Source of the DNA: Mycobacterium sp. 1554424.7 | GTDB lineage: Bacteria > Actinomycetota > Actinomycetes > Mycobacteriales > Mycobacteriaceae | Reading direction: 5' to 3' | Length of the DNA: 49,814 nucleotides | Assembly: GCF_001665295.1 (NCBI RefSeq) | Contig: NZ_LZSE01000017.1 | Location: forward strand, 1 to 49,814 | In this document: positions 28,949 through 36,654 of the stretch, piece by piece | Layout: each line of letters begins with the position of its first letter | How positions within the stretch are numbered: position 1 is the first letter of the stretch | Position numbers and translations under genes: made by a program | The notes under the pieces: generated by a model | Databases searched by the model: none | What the model saw: the letters and a program-made list of their open reading frames with translations, nothing else | Told to the model about the DNA's origin: nothing

Positions 28949-29434
28949 ATGGTGCTCAATGGTCGGGACGTCCGTCGGATACGGCAGCGGCGTGACGACA
29001 TCGTCCGTGCGAATCAGCAGCGGATCGTACTGGCGCCGGTTGAGTCGCCACGCGCCTGCGTCGCGGATGTATTCATCGTGGTAGACGCCGGAGACGATCA
29101 GGTTTGTCCCTTCGGAGCGTTGACCCGTTTCCTGGACGAACCACCGGCCCCTCGCCCGGTCAGCGTCAGTCGCGTCGAAGACGACAACGCCCGAGAGCAG
29201 CGCCTGGAAAAACGCGTTCCAGTCTCCCAACATCTCGGTGAAGAAGGACGCCAGTGCCTCGCGTCCGTGAAATTGGCCTAACGTCGCCGACGACCACTCG
29301 GCATCGGGGGTGAAAACGCTTGCCACTCCGGCAGAATCGCGGCGGGACGAGGCATCCGCGTAGCGGTGCACGAGATCCCGTATCTCGCGCTCGTCTGCCA
29401 CTCTGTCGCGCGACTCATTGCCTGTCTGAATCAT
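28937..29434 (-). CDS. SnoaL/NTF2-like protein
   Basis: The 165-residue product has the cone-shaped SnoaL fold pattern: EREIRDLVHRYADASSRRD, then GVASVFTPDAEW, GREALASFF, a strand-rich core and DAGAWRLNRRQYD. Bacterial members include limonene-epoxide-hydrolase-like, ketosteroid-isomerase-like and ring-hydroxylating-dioxygenase beta-subunit-like proteins, and active residues cannot be assigned safely. GAAGGAGGAACGTCC before the ATG is an excellent ribosome site. It is the last gene of the seven-gene minus-strand operon starting with the second P450, and probably acts on a pathway intermediate. Confidence 0.83.
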   Translation of the reverse strand: MIQTGNESRDRVADEREIRDLVHRYADASSRRDSAGVASVFTPDAEWSSATLGQFHGREALASFFTEMLGDWNAFFQALLSGVVVFDATDADRARGRWFVQETGQRSEGTNLIVSGVYHDEYIRDAGAWRLNRRQYDPLLIRTDDVVTPLPYPTDVPTIEHHSLR

Positions 29435-29447
29435 GGACGTTCCTCCT

Positions 29448-30317
29448 TCAGCCTGTGGGTACCGGTTGCCGGCGCGGCGCAACGCCGAGCATCTCGCGCA
29501 TGTTCGGCGGCTGACGATCGCCCTCGTCCTTAATTCCGTATTCGATCGCCAGCTCCGCCCCGATCCACGACTGTCCGCTTTTGTCCAACAGCCCGGGGTC
29601 GTTGTAGAGGCCCCAGATGACGTGTCCGGTGAACTCCGGCGTCTCACACATGTCCGCGACGCCCGCGAATTGCTCCGGGGCGGAGCCCAAGATTCTTTTC
29701 AGCCGGTCGGTAAGCACACCGCCGCACCAGATGCACGCCACCGCCACACCATGCTCTTTGAGCTCGTAACCCATGTCCGCGGCGAATTTGTCCTCGCCGG
29801 CCTTATGCGCGCCGTAGGCCGGTCCCATGAAGTAGCACACGCCGCCTTGGCTGCCGGTGAAAACCATCAGGCCGTGCTTCTGTCGCACCATGATTGGCGC
29901 GGCGTAGTAGCTGCATACGTAGGCGCTCCGCAGACCGACGTCAAGCAGATCGACGAGATCCAGCGGCTTTTCCCAAAACCCGCCCGGTTCGGTGATGAGG
30001 TCGCTCACCTTCGCCGCGTTGTTGACCAAGATGTCGAGTCGGCCCTGCTCCCGCTCGATCTGCTCGAATACTGCTTTGGTTTGCTGGTCGTCGGCGTGGT
30101 CACAGACGAGCGCAATCCCCCTGCCGCCAGCCGCAGTTACCGCCTCGGCAGCTTCGTAAACGGTGCCGGGCAGATTCTCTGTTTGGCCCGGCTTTTGGGT
30201 GCGGCCGGTGACGTAGACCGTGCAGCCGTGGCTGCCCAACGCTACAGCGACCCCGCGACCCACCCCGCGGCTCGCACCGGTGACCACCGCGATAGGACCC
30301 TGATCTTCATTGGCCAT
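29448..30317 (-). CDS. SDR family oxidoreductase (DHRS1-like)
   Basis: The 289-residue SDR has TGASRGVG, a GRT start for the cofactor-specificity loop (Arg suggests NADPH), NNAA at residues 99-102, Ser156 and the catalytic YGAHK (Tyr168, Lys172). The insert around EPGGFWEKPLDLVDLLDVGL and the ending ADMGYELKEHGVAV resemble DHRS1-type SDRs. ATG 30317 is preferred to the longer frame because MANEDQGPIAVVTG is the natural start. It lies 34 bases after the subunit IV-like gene and 13 bases before the SnoaL-like gene, so it is within the same operon. The substrate is unknown. Confidence 0.9.
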   Translation of the reverse strand: MANEDQGPIAVVTGASRGVGRGVAVALGSHGCTVYVTGRTQKPGQTENLPGTVYEAAEAVTAAGGRGIALVCDHADDQQTKAVFEQIEREQGRLDILVNNAAKVSDLITEPGGFWEKPLDLVDLLDVGLRSAYVCSYYAAPIMVRQKHGLMVFTGSQGGVCYFMGPAYGAHKAGEDKFAADMGYELKEHGVAVACIWCGGVLTDRLKRILGSAPEQFAGVADMCETPEFTGHVIWGLYNDPGLLDKSGQSWIGAELAIEYGIKDEGDRQPPNMREMLGVAPRRQPVPTG

Positions 30318-30351
30318 TGCGAATATCCCCGCCCTTTCTAGATTTAACGTT

Positions 30352-30648
30352 TCAGTTGGAGACCGCGCCGCCAAGGAAGTAGCTCCCGAGTAAGAACACG
30401 GCCATCAACACCACCCACGTATCGGTGAGCCGGCACAACAAAACGGGGGCTTGTTGGACCTCCATGAACTCCCGAAAGATGATGCGCACCTTGATCAATG
30501 CGATCACAATGACGCTCACCGTGACCGCAGTGCTGGGCAGTAGTAGACCGTCCTGATCCGCGGAGTGATCCAACCACAGATAACCAAGCGTCATTGACGA
30601 CAGCAACAGCCATATGAACATCAGTCTCTTGCTAAACGCGGTAGTCAT
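30352..30648 (-). CDS. Cytochrome c oxidase subunit IV-like membrane protein
   Basis: The 98-residue product has three hydrophobic helices (LMFIWLLLSSMTLGYLWL, the TAVTVSVIVIALIKVRIIF region and TWVVLMAVFLLGSYFLGG). KVRIIFREFMEVQQAP between helices 2 and 3 is the recognisable signature of the prokaryotic COX subunit IV/NorF-like family (the K-x-x-x-I/V-x-x-x-F-M-E-L pattern). GAGGTGATCG precedes the ATG. It follows the subunit III-like gene by three bases, as in oxidase and nitric-oxide-reductase accessory operons. No subunit I or II is encoded in the window, so its partner is unclear. Confidence 0.82.
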   Translation of the reverse strand: MTTAFSKRLMFIWLLLSSMTLGYLWLDHSADQDGLLLPSTAVTVSVIVIALIKVRIIFREFMEVQQAPVLLCRLTDTWVVLMAVFLLGSYFLGGAVSN

Positions 30649-30651
30649 CGA

Positions 30652-31239
30652 TCACCTCACCACGTACAGCAACGCGAAGATAAGGACCCACAGGAAGTCG
30701 ACGGTGTGCCAGTAGGTGGCGCCCGTTTCGACAAGGTTCTGGGAGCGGCGAGCCGGGCTGGCCAGTTGGTAGATGACGACTCCGAGGGCGAAGAACCCGA
30801 TCAGCACATGCAGAGCGTGGATTCCCGTGAGGAAGAAGTAATGCTGAAAAAACTCGCTGGTGGTGAAACCATTGCCCATCCGCAGCTCTTTGGCCCACTC
30901 GAACACCTTCGTCGTCAGGAAGACCACACCGAGAAACAAGGTCAACGACGCATCGAACAACGCGGCCCGGAACCTGCCTGCCCGGGCCGTCTGCACACAC
31001 CGGGCCACCGACCAAGAACTGGCCAGCAGCACGATGGTGTTGAACACCCCGATGCGCAGGCTCAGATCCGATTGCGAATGCAGGAAGGCCTGGTGGTGGT
31101 GCGCCCGGAAAAGCAAGTAGACAACGAAATATGCTGTGAACACTACGGTTTCGAATAGCACGAAAACCCACATGTCGGGCTGTCCCGGGACCGATCGGAC
31201 GGCGGTTCCCGCATCGCTCTTGGTCGCTGTTGCGGTCAC
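30652..31239 (-). CDS. Cytochrome c oxidase subunit III-like (NorE-type) membrane protein
   Basis: The 195-residue product has five predicted helices matching the short five-helix heme-copper-oxidase subunit III family. MWVFVLFETVVFTAYFVVYL is the first helix, HYFFLTGIHALHVLIGFFAL has the conserved HxxHV pair, and the C-terminal YWHTVDFLWVLIFALLYVVR keeps the WHxVDxxW signature. Subunit III proteins bind no metal and stabilise catalytic subunits; NorE is the variant linked to nitric oxide reductase. The GTG at 31239 overlaps the upstream stop (GTGA). In this operon it is tied to a P450 and two unknown membrane proteins, with no catalytic subunit I. Confidence 0.88.
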   Translation of the reverse strand: MTATATKSDAGTAVRSVPGQPDMWVFVLFETVVFTAYFVVYLLFRAHHHQAFLHSQSDLSLRIGVFNTIVLLASSWSVARCVQTARAGRFRAALFDASLTLFLGVVFLTTKVFEWAKELRMGNGFTTSEFFQHYFFLTGIHALHVLIGFFALGVVIYQLASPARRSQNLVETGATYWHTVDFLWVLIFALLYVVR

Positions 31240-32075
31240 TGCGCAACCTCGGCAAAGTCTGCTTCGCGAAGCTTTCGTTTGGGCGGAAGGTCAGGCAGCG
31301 GCCCGCCACCGAAATCCTCACGCTGGATCATCCGCATCAGCAGGGTGATGAAAACGCCGGTATAGATACCGAACACCACCATGTTGATCCACCAGGCAAT
31401 GATCCCGTTCCAGGCAAAGACGCCCTTATGGAAGATCCAGCACGGCGACACCACCACCTCCGTGAGAGCATTGCACAGATTCAGATAACCGAACCATTTG
31501 GGGAACACCCGATTTCGGTCGATCAAGATCGCGATCATCCACACCAGGGAGCCGATCAGAAACACACCCATGGTCCCCACGTACGACAGGAAGCCCATAT
31601 CGAACAGCCACTGCTGCAGATCGAGATCACGGTCGGGCCGCATGGCGCCAACGGTCAGCGTGATACACAACAGCAGCATGCCAGGGACTGCGCTGAGCGA
31701 ATACATGATCAGATAGCAATACCCGTACGCCGGGCTGACCGACATGCGCCGCATGGAGTAAGCGATCAGCGCGTTCTGCGGCGTGGTCAAGCCGGTGACG
31801 GCGAATATGATGGCGAACCCAACGATGATGCCGTAATGGTTGTGCTCGAACCACTTTGCTGCGCCCCTGGCGTCCAACGCCGGGTCAGCCGGCGGTTGTG
31901 TGTGGCTCAAGACAAAGAACGACACCGTGAAAAAGTTGTAGAACACTACGGTGGCAATCCAGGCGAACCATAGCTCGCGCTTGGGGTTGTTGCGCCAGTG
32001 CCAGATGAACCGGTGCAGCACCCCTCCCGAAGCCGGCTCGGGCGCGCTCGGTGTCTCTTTCGTCGGGGCGTTCAT
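31236..32075 (-). CDS. Polytopic membrane protein B of the P450 operon (unknown family)
   Basis: This 279-residue protein has about seven hydrophobic helices, among them LWFAWIATVVFYNFFTVSFF, GIIVGFAIIFAVTGLT, LIMYSLSAVPGMLLLCITL and IIAWWINMVVFGIYTGVFI. It has a hydrophilic N-terminus and a basic C-terminal tail. It appears paralogous to the protein encoded just upstream. Both share the order: QQW or TQM, long helix, ID or WDR, FPKWFGYLNL versus FKTWVANFNL, then a GxxAWNG motif before the last helix. Histidines in LSHTQ, EHNHYG and CWIFHKG could bind a metal or haem, but this is not established. Starts and stops overlap its neighbours in ATGA and GTGA. No function is known to me. Confidence 0.85.
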   Translation of the reverse strand: MNAPTKETPSAPEPASGGVLHRFIWHWRNNPKRELWFAWIATVVFYNFFTVSFFVLSHTQPPADPALDARGAAKWFEHNHYGIIVGFAIIFAVTGLTTPQNALIAYSMRRMSVSPAYGYCYLIMYSLSAVPGMLLLCITLTVGAMRPDRDLDLQQWLFDMGFLSYVGTMGVFLIGSLVWMIAILIDRNRVFPKWFGYLNLCNALTEVVVSPCWIFHKGVFAWNGIIAWWINMVVFGIYTGVFITLLMRMIQREDFGGGPLPDLPPKRKLREADFAEVAQ

Positions 32076-32815
32076 ATGGGCACTGAGTCCTCGGCCCGTT
32101 GTCGTCGAAGGGTTTGCCCGATAACAACTCCCATGACGGCGATCCAGACCACGATGGAGATGTTCTTGAGCCAGAACGGCAGCAGACCATTCCACGCCAT
32201 CGGCCCGTCCAGCGCCAAGCCGGTGAAGGCTGCTGGGACGAGTGCGGCCGCGATCACAAGGTTGAAATTGGCCACCCACGTTTTGAACACCGGGCGATCC
32301 TGCCGATCCCAAAAAACCGCCAGAGCCACCAGCACGCTTTGCATGATCAGATATGGAACCTGAATGGTGAAGGTGACCCAGGCAAGATCATTGAACATCT
32401 GGGTCAGCACCGGCGGCCGTTCCGGCCGGTACGCGGCCAAAAGCCAAAACAGGTTGGCGATCAGAAAGATCGCGGGACCACCTGCCGCACAAGCGATCAT
32501 GCAGTAGGACAAGATCGGCGTGCGGTGCGCCATCCGGCGCATCTGCATCACCAGCAGCATTAACACCGGGATAAAGCAGACGCAGAACTCGTTGAACAGG
32601 ATCATGCTGAACCGTATGCGGGTCAGGTTTGCCGGATTGCGATAGAACGCAGCAACCTGGTCGGCCGTCATCGTCGGCGACATCGGGTGCACAAACCCAG
32701 GGAAGAGGAAGAAGGCAGAGATCCAGATGACTGCCATCGCAGGTAGCGTCCAAAACAGAATCAGTTCACCGTCGGTTTGTCTCATCGTCTCGAATCCTCT
32801 CGGCGTCGGCGTCAT
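32072..32815 (-). CDS. Polytopic membrane protein A of the P450 operon (unknown family)
   Basis: This 247-residue protein has about seven hydrophobic helices, including LILFWTLPAMAVIWISAFFL, FNEFCVCFIPVLMLLVM, the GGPAIFLIANLFWLLAAY stretch and ISIVVWIAVMGVVIG. The ATG at 32815 overlaps the P450 stop in ATGA; ATG 32785 has its own ribosome site and is an alternative. Its C-terminal half aligns by eye with the next gene's product (shared WDR/IDR, NFNL/YLNL and AWNG motifs), so the two probably arose by duplication and may form a heterodimer. An extracytoplasmic loop after helix 1 (PMSPTMTADQVAAFYRNPAN) could sense or bind something. No function is known to me. Confidence 0.85.
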   Translation of the reverse strand: MTPTPRGFETMRQTDGELILFWTLPAMAVIWISAFFLFPGFVHPMSPTMTADQVAAFYRNPANLTRIRFSMILFNEFCVCFIPVLMLLVMQMRRMAHRTPILSYCMIACAAGGPAIFLIANLFWLLAAYRPERPPVLTQMFNDLAWVTFTIQVPYLIMQSVLVALAVFWDRQDRPVFKTWVANFNLVIAAALVPAAFTGLALDGPMAWNGLLPFWLKNISIVVWIAVMGVVIGQTLRRQRAEDSVPI

Positions 32816-34062
32816 AGCGCGCGCACCGGAACGTTGGACCACCCGCACACGTTGGTCATGTTGACCCGGCGCAGGCCTGCACGGTCAACCTCATACCTGG
32901 GAATCAGGTCGAGCAGCGCATCCAACGCAATGCGCGCTTCCATTCGCGCGAGCGCCGCGCCTAGGCAGCTGTGGATGCCGTAGCCGAAGTTTAAGTTGTA
33001 GCCGAACTTTCGAACGCGGTCGATGTCGAAGCGATCGGGGTCGGGGAAGACACGTTCGTCGCGACTGGCCGAGCCGTTGATAAGCAATATCGCGCTACCG
33101 GCCGGGATCGTCATGCCGTGCAGCGTTACCTCGCGGGTGCTCGATCGTACCTGGTACTGGGTCGGACCTTCGTATCGCAACAGTTCTTCGACGGCCGCCG
33201 GAATCTTGCTGCGGTCATCGTGCAATTGCTGCCACTGTTCAGGATTCGCGGCGAACATCACGACCGCGTTGCCGACGAGCTTGGTCACCGTCTCGGCGCC
33301 CGCCCCACCAAGAAGGTTGGCAAACGATGCGATCTCGATGTCGTCGAGGCGCCTGGCCTCGGCGTCCTCGACGACCTCGGCTTCGATCAGCCGGCTGATC
33401 ATGTCGTCCTGCCTCGCGGCGCGACGTTGTTGGATCAGCTCGTAGTAATAGGTGCCCGATTTCATCATCGCGTCGATGCTTTCGGGCGAGGGCCCCATCG
33501 AACCCTGCTCGCGCTCCAGCCCTTTGTCGAGCCAGAGCCGGAGCTGCTGCCGGTCTCCGGCAGGGACACCGAGCATCGTCGTGATGATCTCGACGGGAAA
33601 CAGGGCAGAGAAGTCGGCAACAGCATCGAACGATGACGGGTTTAGCTTGTTCGCGAACTGGGCGATCTTCTCTCGGATCATCGGTTCGAGGGAAGCCACC
33701 GCGCGAGGGGTGAATACGCGGTTCACCAGCTTGCGCATCCGCTCGTGCTCTGGCGGATCCATCATGATGATGTATCCCGGCGGCACGTCGATTTCTTCGC
33801 CCGTGACCATGTCCAAAGTGATGCCCCTGGTGGACGTGTACGTCTCGAAATCCTTCAATGCCGCTGCGACGTCCTCGTAGCGGGTCAGGGCGTAAAAGTT
33901 ATACGTCGCGTTGTAGTACACCGGCGCTTGGTCGCGCATGCGGCGGTACGTCCCGTAGGGAGAGTCGAAGAAGTCACTCGAATACGGATCGAATTCGACC
34001 GGCCCACCCGACACAGTAGGACTCAACACACCCACCACTGCTCCCGTCTGATGACTACCCAC
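32812..34062 (-). CDS. Cytochrome P450 (second), first gene of the oxidase-like operon
   Basis: The 416-residue P450 shows the I-helix GGAGAET (residues 252-258), ExxR at Glu293-Arg296, and the haem loop FGYGIHSCLG with Cys366. It is soluble-type, without an N-terminal anchor. GTG 34062 is the longest start; GTG codons at residues 9, 10 and 12 are alternatives, since FDPYSSDFFDSPYGTYRRMR begins the conserved part. Its stop overlaps the start of membrane protein A. The divergent gap to the mycofactocin-type SDR carries the second copy of the 20-bp island motif. The substrate is unknown, and the two P450s are clearly different families. Confidence 0.94.
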   Translation of the reverse strand: MGSHQTGAVVGVLSPTVSGGPVEFDPYSSDFFDSPYGTYRRMRDQAPVYYNATYNFYALTRYEDVAAALKDFETYTSTRGITLDMVTGEEIDVPPGYIIMMDPPEHERMRKLVNRVFTPRAVASLEPMIREKIAQFANKLNPSSFDAVADFSALFPVEIITTMLGVPAGDRQQLRLWLDKGLEREQGSMGPSPESIDAMMKSGTYYYELIQQRRAARQDDMISRLIEAEVVEDAEARRLDDIEIASFANLLGGAGAETVTKLVGNAVVMFAANPEQWQQLHDDRSKIPAAVEELLRYEGPTQYQVRSSTREVTLHGMTIPAGSAILLINGSASRDERVFPDPDRFDIDRVRKFGYNLNFGYGIHSCLGAALARMEARIALDALLDLIPRYEVDRAGLRRVNMTNVCGWSNVPVRAL

Positions 34063-34080
34063 TAGCTAAGCGCAGACAGG

Positions 34081-34100
34081 CGACCGAGTCAACTATTTTA
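34081..34100. promoter_or_regulatory. Island regulatory motif, copy 2
   Basis: CGACCGAGTCAACTATTTTA is identical to 26731-26750. It lies in the 81-bp divergent gap between the second P450 and the mycofactocin-type SDR, so one site could control both operons. TAAGAT at 34105-34110, just downstream on the plus strand, fits a -10 for the SDR operon. Sequence outside the 20 bases differs between the two copies, which argues for selection on the motif itself. Confidence 0.6.
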
Positions 34101-34143
34101 GTGCTAAGATTCTTCGGCAGATCAGCTTCAAGGAAGGGACCCC

Positions 34144-35004
34144 ATGGGACGCGTCGACGGCAAAGTTGCCTTCATTACCGGTGCCGCTCGCGGACAGGGC
34201 CGTAGCCACGCGGTGCGGTTAGCCGAGGAGGGCGCCGATGTCATAGCGGTCGATCTCTGCCATGACCTGGCGACAGTCAACTATCCGCTGGCCACTCCCG
34301 AGGATCTCGAGGAAACGGCCCGCCTCGTTGAGAAGACCGGTCGCGACATTGTGACCGCACAGGCCGATGTGCGCGATGCCGACCAACTGCGCACGGCCCT
34401 GGAGGAGGGCATCGATCGGTTCGGCAAGCTCGACATCGTCATCGCTCAGGCGGGCATCATGGCACTAGGAGGCGAGCCAGCGATGCAGGCATGGTGCGAC
34501 TCGATCGACACCATCCTGGTCGGAACGATCAACGCGATTCATGTCGCGCTGCCGCACCTGACGGAGGGTGCGTCGATCATCGCGACCGGATCAACCGCTG
34601 CGCTGATGGACACTTCGAAGAACGACAACCCCGGCGCCGAGCCCGGTGGCACGGCGTATGTGGTGGCAAAACGGTTGCTGTCCCAGTACGTGCACAACCT
34701 CGCCAGCGAACTCGCACCGCGCGGTATCCGCGCGAACGTCATCCATCCGACGAACTGCAACACGCCGATGCTGCAGAGCGAGCCGATGTATCGGGCCTTC
34801 CGCCCCGATCTCGAGCATCCGACACGCGCTGACGCGGAGCCTGCCTTCGGCGTACAGCAAGCGATGAACATTTCGTTCATCGAACCCGAGGACATCAGCA
34901 ACGCCATCGTGTGGCTCGCCTCCGAAGACGCCAGGTACGTGACCGGCATTCAGTTGCGCGTCGACGGTGGCGGCTACCTCAAGTGGTACGACTATCGCAT
35001 CTGA
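34144..35004 (+). CDS. Mycofactocin-coupled SDR family oxidoreductase
   Basis: The 286-residue SDR has the hallmarks of the mycofactocin-associated subgroup (carveol-dehydrogenase-like). GRVDGKVAFITGAARGQGRS followed by HAVRLAEEGADVIAVDLC is its start, with the long insert after VDLC that buries NAD. Catalytic Ser150, Tyr172 and Lys176 (AYVVAK) are present. Enzymes of this group keep NAD bound and pass electrons to mycofactocin, oxidising secondary alcohols. CAAGGAAGGGACCCC precedes the ATG. It heads an operon with the ferredoxin and flavoprotein, opposite the second P450. The mft biosynthesis genes are not in the window. Confidence 0.88.
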   Translation: MGRVDGKVAFITGAARGQGRSHAVRLAEEGADVIAVDLCHDLATVNYPLATPEDLEETARLVEKTGRDIVTAQADVRDADQLRTALEEGIDRFGKLDIVIAQAGIMALGGEPAMQAWCDSIDTILVGTINAIHVALPHLTEGASIIATGSTAALMDTSKNDNPGAEPGGTAYVVAKRLLSQYVHNLASELAPRGIRANVIHPTNCNTPMLQSEPMYRAFRPDLEHPTRADAEPAFGVQQAMNISFIEPEDISNAIVWLASEDARYVTGIQLRVDGGGYLKWYDYRI

Positions 35005-35037
35005 CGGTCCGCCAACCGAAACGAGGTGTCTAGCAAG

Positions 35038-35238
35038 ATGATTGAAATCAGCGAAGAAAAGTGCGTCGGCTGTGGCATTTGTGTTTGTCTTTGCCCTGTC
35101 GACGATTGCCTCACCGGTTGGAACGAAATCAAAGTTGCCGACACGTGCATCGATTGTTTCAAGTGCGTGCACGGCTGCCCGGTGAATGCCATATCCGCAG
35201 TCACCATGCCGACGGAAAACTACAGTGCAGCAACATAA
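35038..35238 (+). CDS. 2[4Fe-4S] ferredoxin
   Basis: This 66-residue protein has two complete CxxCxxCxxxCP motifs. The first is CVGCGICVCLCP (Cys9, 12, 15, 19; an additional Cys17 lies inside) and the second is CIDCFKCVHGCP. Low-potential clostridial-type ferredoxins like this carry electrons in the cytosol. Its place between a mycofactocin-type SDR and a flavoprotein, in an island with two P450s, suggests it feeds a P450 or the flavoprotein. The ATG at 35038 directly precedes the family-like IEISEEKC; a start four codons upstream is possible. It overlaps the flavoprotein gene by 14 bases. Confidence 0.92.
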   Translation: MIEISEEKCVGCGICVCLCPVDDCLTGWNEIKVADTCIDCFKCVHGCPVNAISAVTMPTENYSAAT

Positions 35239-36547
35239 GTGCGACGTCGCAATCATCGGCAGCGGCATCGGCGGGCTAGCCGCAGGCGCGCTGCTGAGCA
35301 ACGCGGGCTATCACGTCATCGTCGCCGAGAAACTGAATTTTTTCGGCGGCCGATGCGCCACGCTGGACTTTCAGGGCTACAAGATCGATACCGGCGTATC
35401 GCTGGTCGTCGACGAAGTTCACGGCGCTCTGTGTCGCGAAGTCGGCGTCGACTTCGAGTTCCGTGCTGTCGATCCGCTACTCGTCTGCCACCTCAACGGC
35501 AAGGACTATCCGTTCAACAGCGCCGAAGGCATGGTGGCGCTGATCGGTGAAGCCAGCCGAGACGATGCGGAAATGGGCCGCGTCTTTGCAGCGATGATGA
35601 ACGCCGTCACGTGGGCCGAACCGTCGAGCTCGATGTCCTTCCTCGACTGGATCACGCAATATACCGACAACCCTGATCTACTCGCGGTCTTCCAATGTCT
35701 GGTCACGTCGATCTTCGGACTGAGGCTCGCTGAGATCCCCGCCGGAGCGTATTTCCGCATGGTCGCTGAGACGGAGAAAGCAGGTTTGAAAACGAGCGGA
35801 TTCCCCTTGCACGGCGGTGGCGCCGTCAGCGATGCCCTCGTGAAAGCCATCAGGGCGCAAGGCGGTGACGTGTGGAGGAATTGCCCAGCGGCGCGAATCA
35901 ACATCGACAACGGCAAAGCAACGGGCGCATTGGTCACGCGCCGTGGAAAAGACTGCGAGATCCAAGCCCAGGCCGTCATCAGTAACGCGGGACCACGGCA
36001 AACCGTGCAGCTAGTGGGCAGAGAACTTCTCTCGGCGGGATACGTCAAGGAGGTCGAGGCCCTCAAAACCGTGCCGATCATTCGTGTCGCGGCGAGCAGC
36101 GATGAGCCCTTGATGGAGGGCTCGCAGGTACGGCTGCTCACCGAGGCCCGCCGGATGCTTCTGGTCTGGACTCCCAGCAATGGCAATCCGCACATCGCGC
36201 CGGAAGGGAAACACCTACTGGCGGGATTCGCATTCCCCGCTTCCGCCCATCCGCCCTATAACTTCGAGGACGACATAAAGCTCTGTTTGCAGGATCTGCG
36301 AGATTTCATCCCCGATTTCGGTGAACGTGCCCAGGTTCTGCGTGTCGACACGTTCCATGGAGATTGGCCGGAGTACGGCACCCACTCGGGTTACGGCCTG
36401 CCTTTGAAGACACCCGTTGAGGGGTTGTATCTGGTGGGAGATACCACGGCGCCCCTCGGGTGGTTTGGGTCCCCAGCATCGGTTACGAGTGCTCGTCTTG
36501 CAACGGCGGATGTTATGGATCGCTACCAACCGTGCCCGCTGGAGTGA
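35225..36547 (+). CDS. FAD-dependent oxidoreductase, phytoene desaturase-like
   Basis: From GTG 35225 the product has 440 residues. It opens with CDVAIIGSGIGGLAAGALLS and AEKLNFFGGRCAT, the dinucleotide motif and GGR of the CrtI/amine-oxidase-like flavoproteins. It ends with GLYLVGDTTAPLGWFGSPAS, the second FAD-contacting motif. The central substrate domain is diverged. Members desaturate or isomerise isoprenoids and other lipids; others reduce them using ferredoxin. Overlap with the ferredoxin gene argues that the two work together. Desaturase, saturase and isomerase activity cannot be told apart here. The longer frame from 35186 runs through the ferredoxin gene. Confidence 0.87.
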   Translation: MQQHKCDVAIIGSGIGGLAAGALLSNAGYHVIVAEKLNFFGGRCATLDFQGYKIDTGVSLVVDEVHGALCREVGVDFEFRAVDPLLVCHLNGKDYPFNSAEGMVALIGEASRDDAEMGRVFAAMMNAVTWAEPSSSMSFLDWITQYTDNPDLLAVFQCLVTSIFGLRLAEIPAGAYFRMVAETEKAGLKTSGFPLHGGGAVSDALVKAIRAQGGDVWRNCPAARINIDNGKATGALVTRRGKDCEIQAQAVISNAGPRQTVQLVGRELLSAGYVKEVEALKTVPIIRVAASSDEPLMEGSQVRLLTEARRMLLVWTPSNGNPHIAPEGKHLLAGFAFPASAHPPYNFEDDIKLCLQDLRDFIPDFGERAQVLRVDTFHGDWPEYGTHSGYGLPLKTPVEGLYLVGDTTAPLGWFGSPASVTSARLATADVMDRYQPCPLE

Positions 36548-36654
36548 AGTGGTGTTATACGGAACAGGGGTCGCGGCTCTTGACGATAAACTGGCTACTC
36601 GGCCCACCGCCTGCGCTGGGTAGGCGCACGGCCGTGACTGGGTGAGGAAGTGTC

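Noticed and set aside
34064-34092. Classic -35/-10 promoter for P450-2 using TTGACT in the 20-bp motif
   Set aside because: With a 17-base spacer the -10 would be TTAGCT ending one base before the GTG, placing transcription start inside the gene. It works only if a later GTG is the true start, so the motif is reported as an operator-like site instead.
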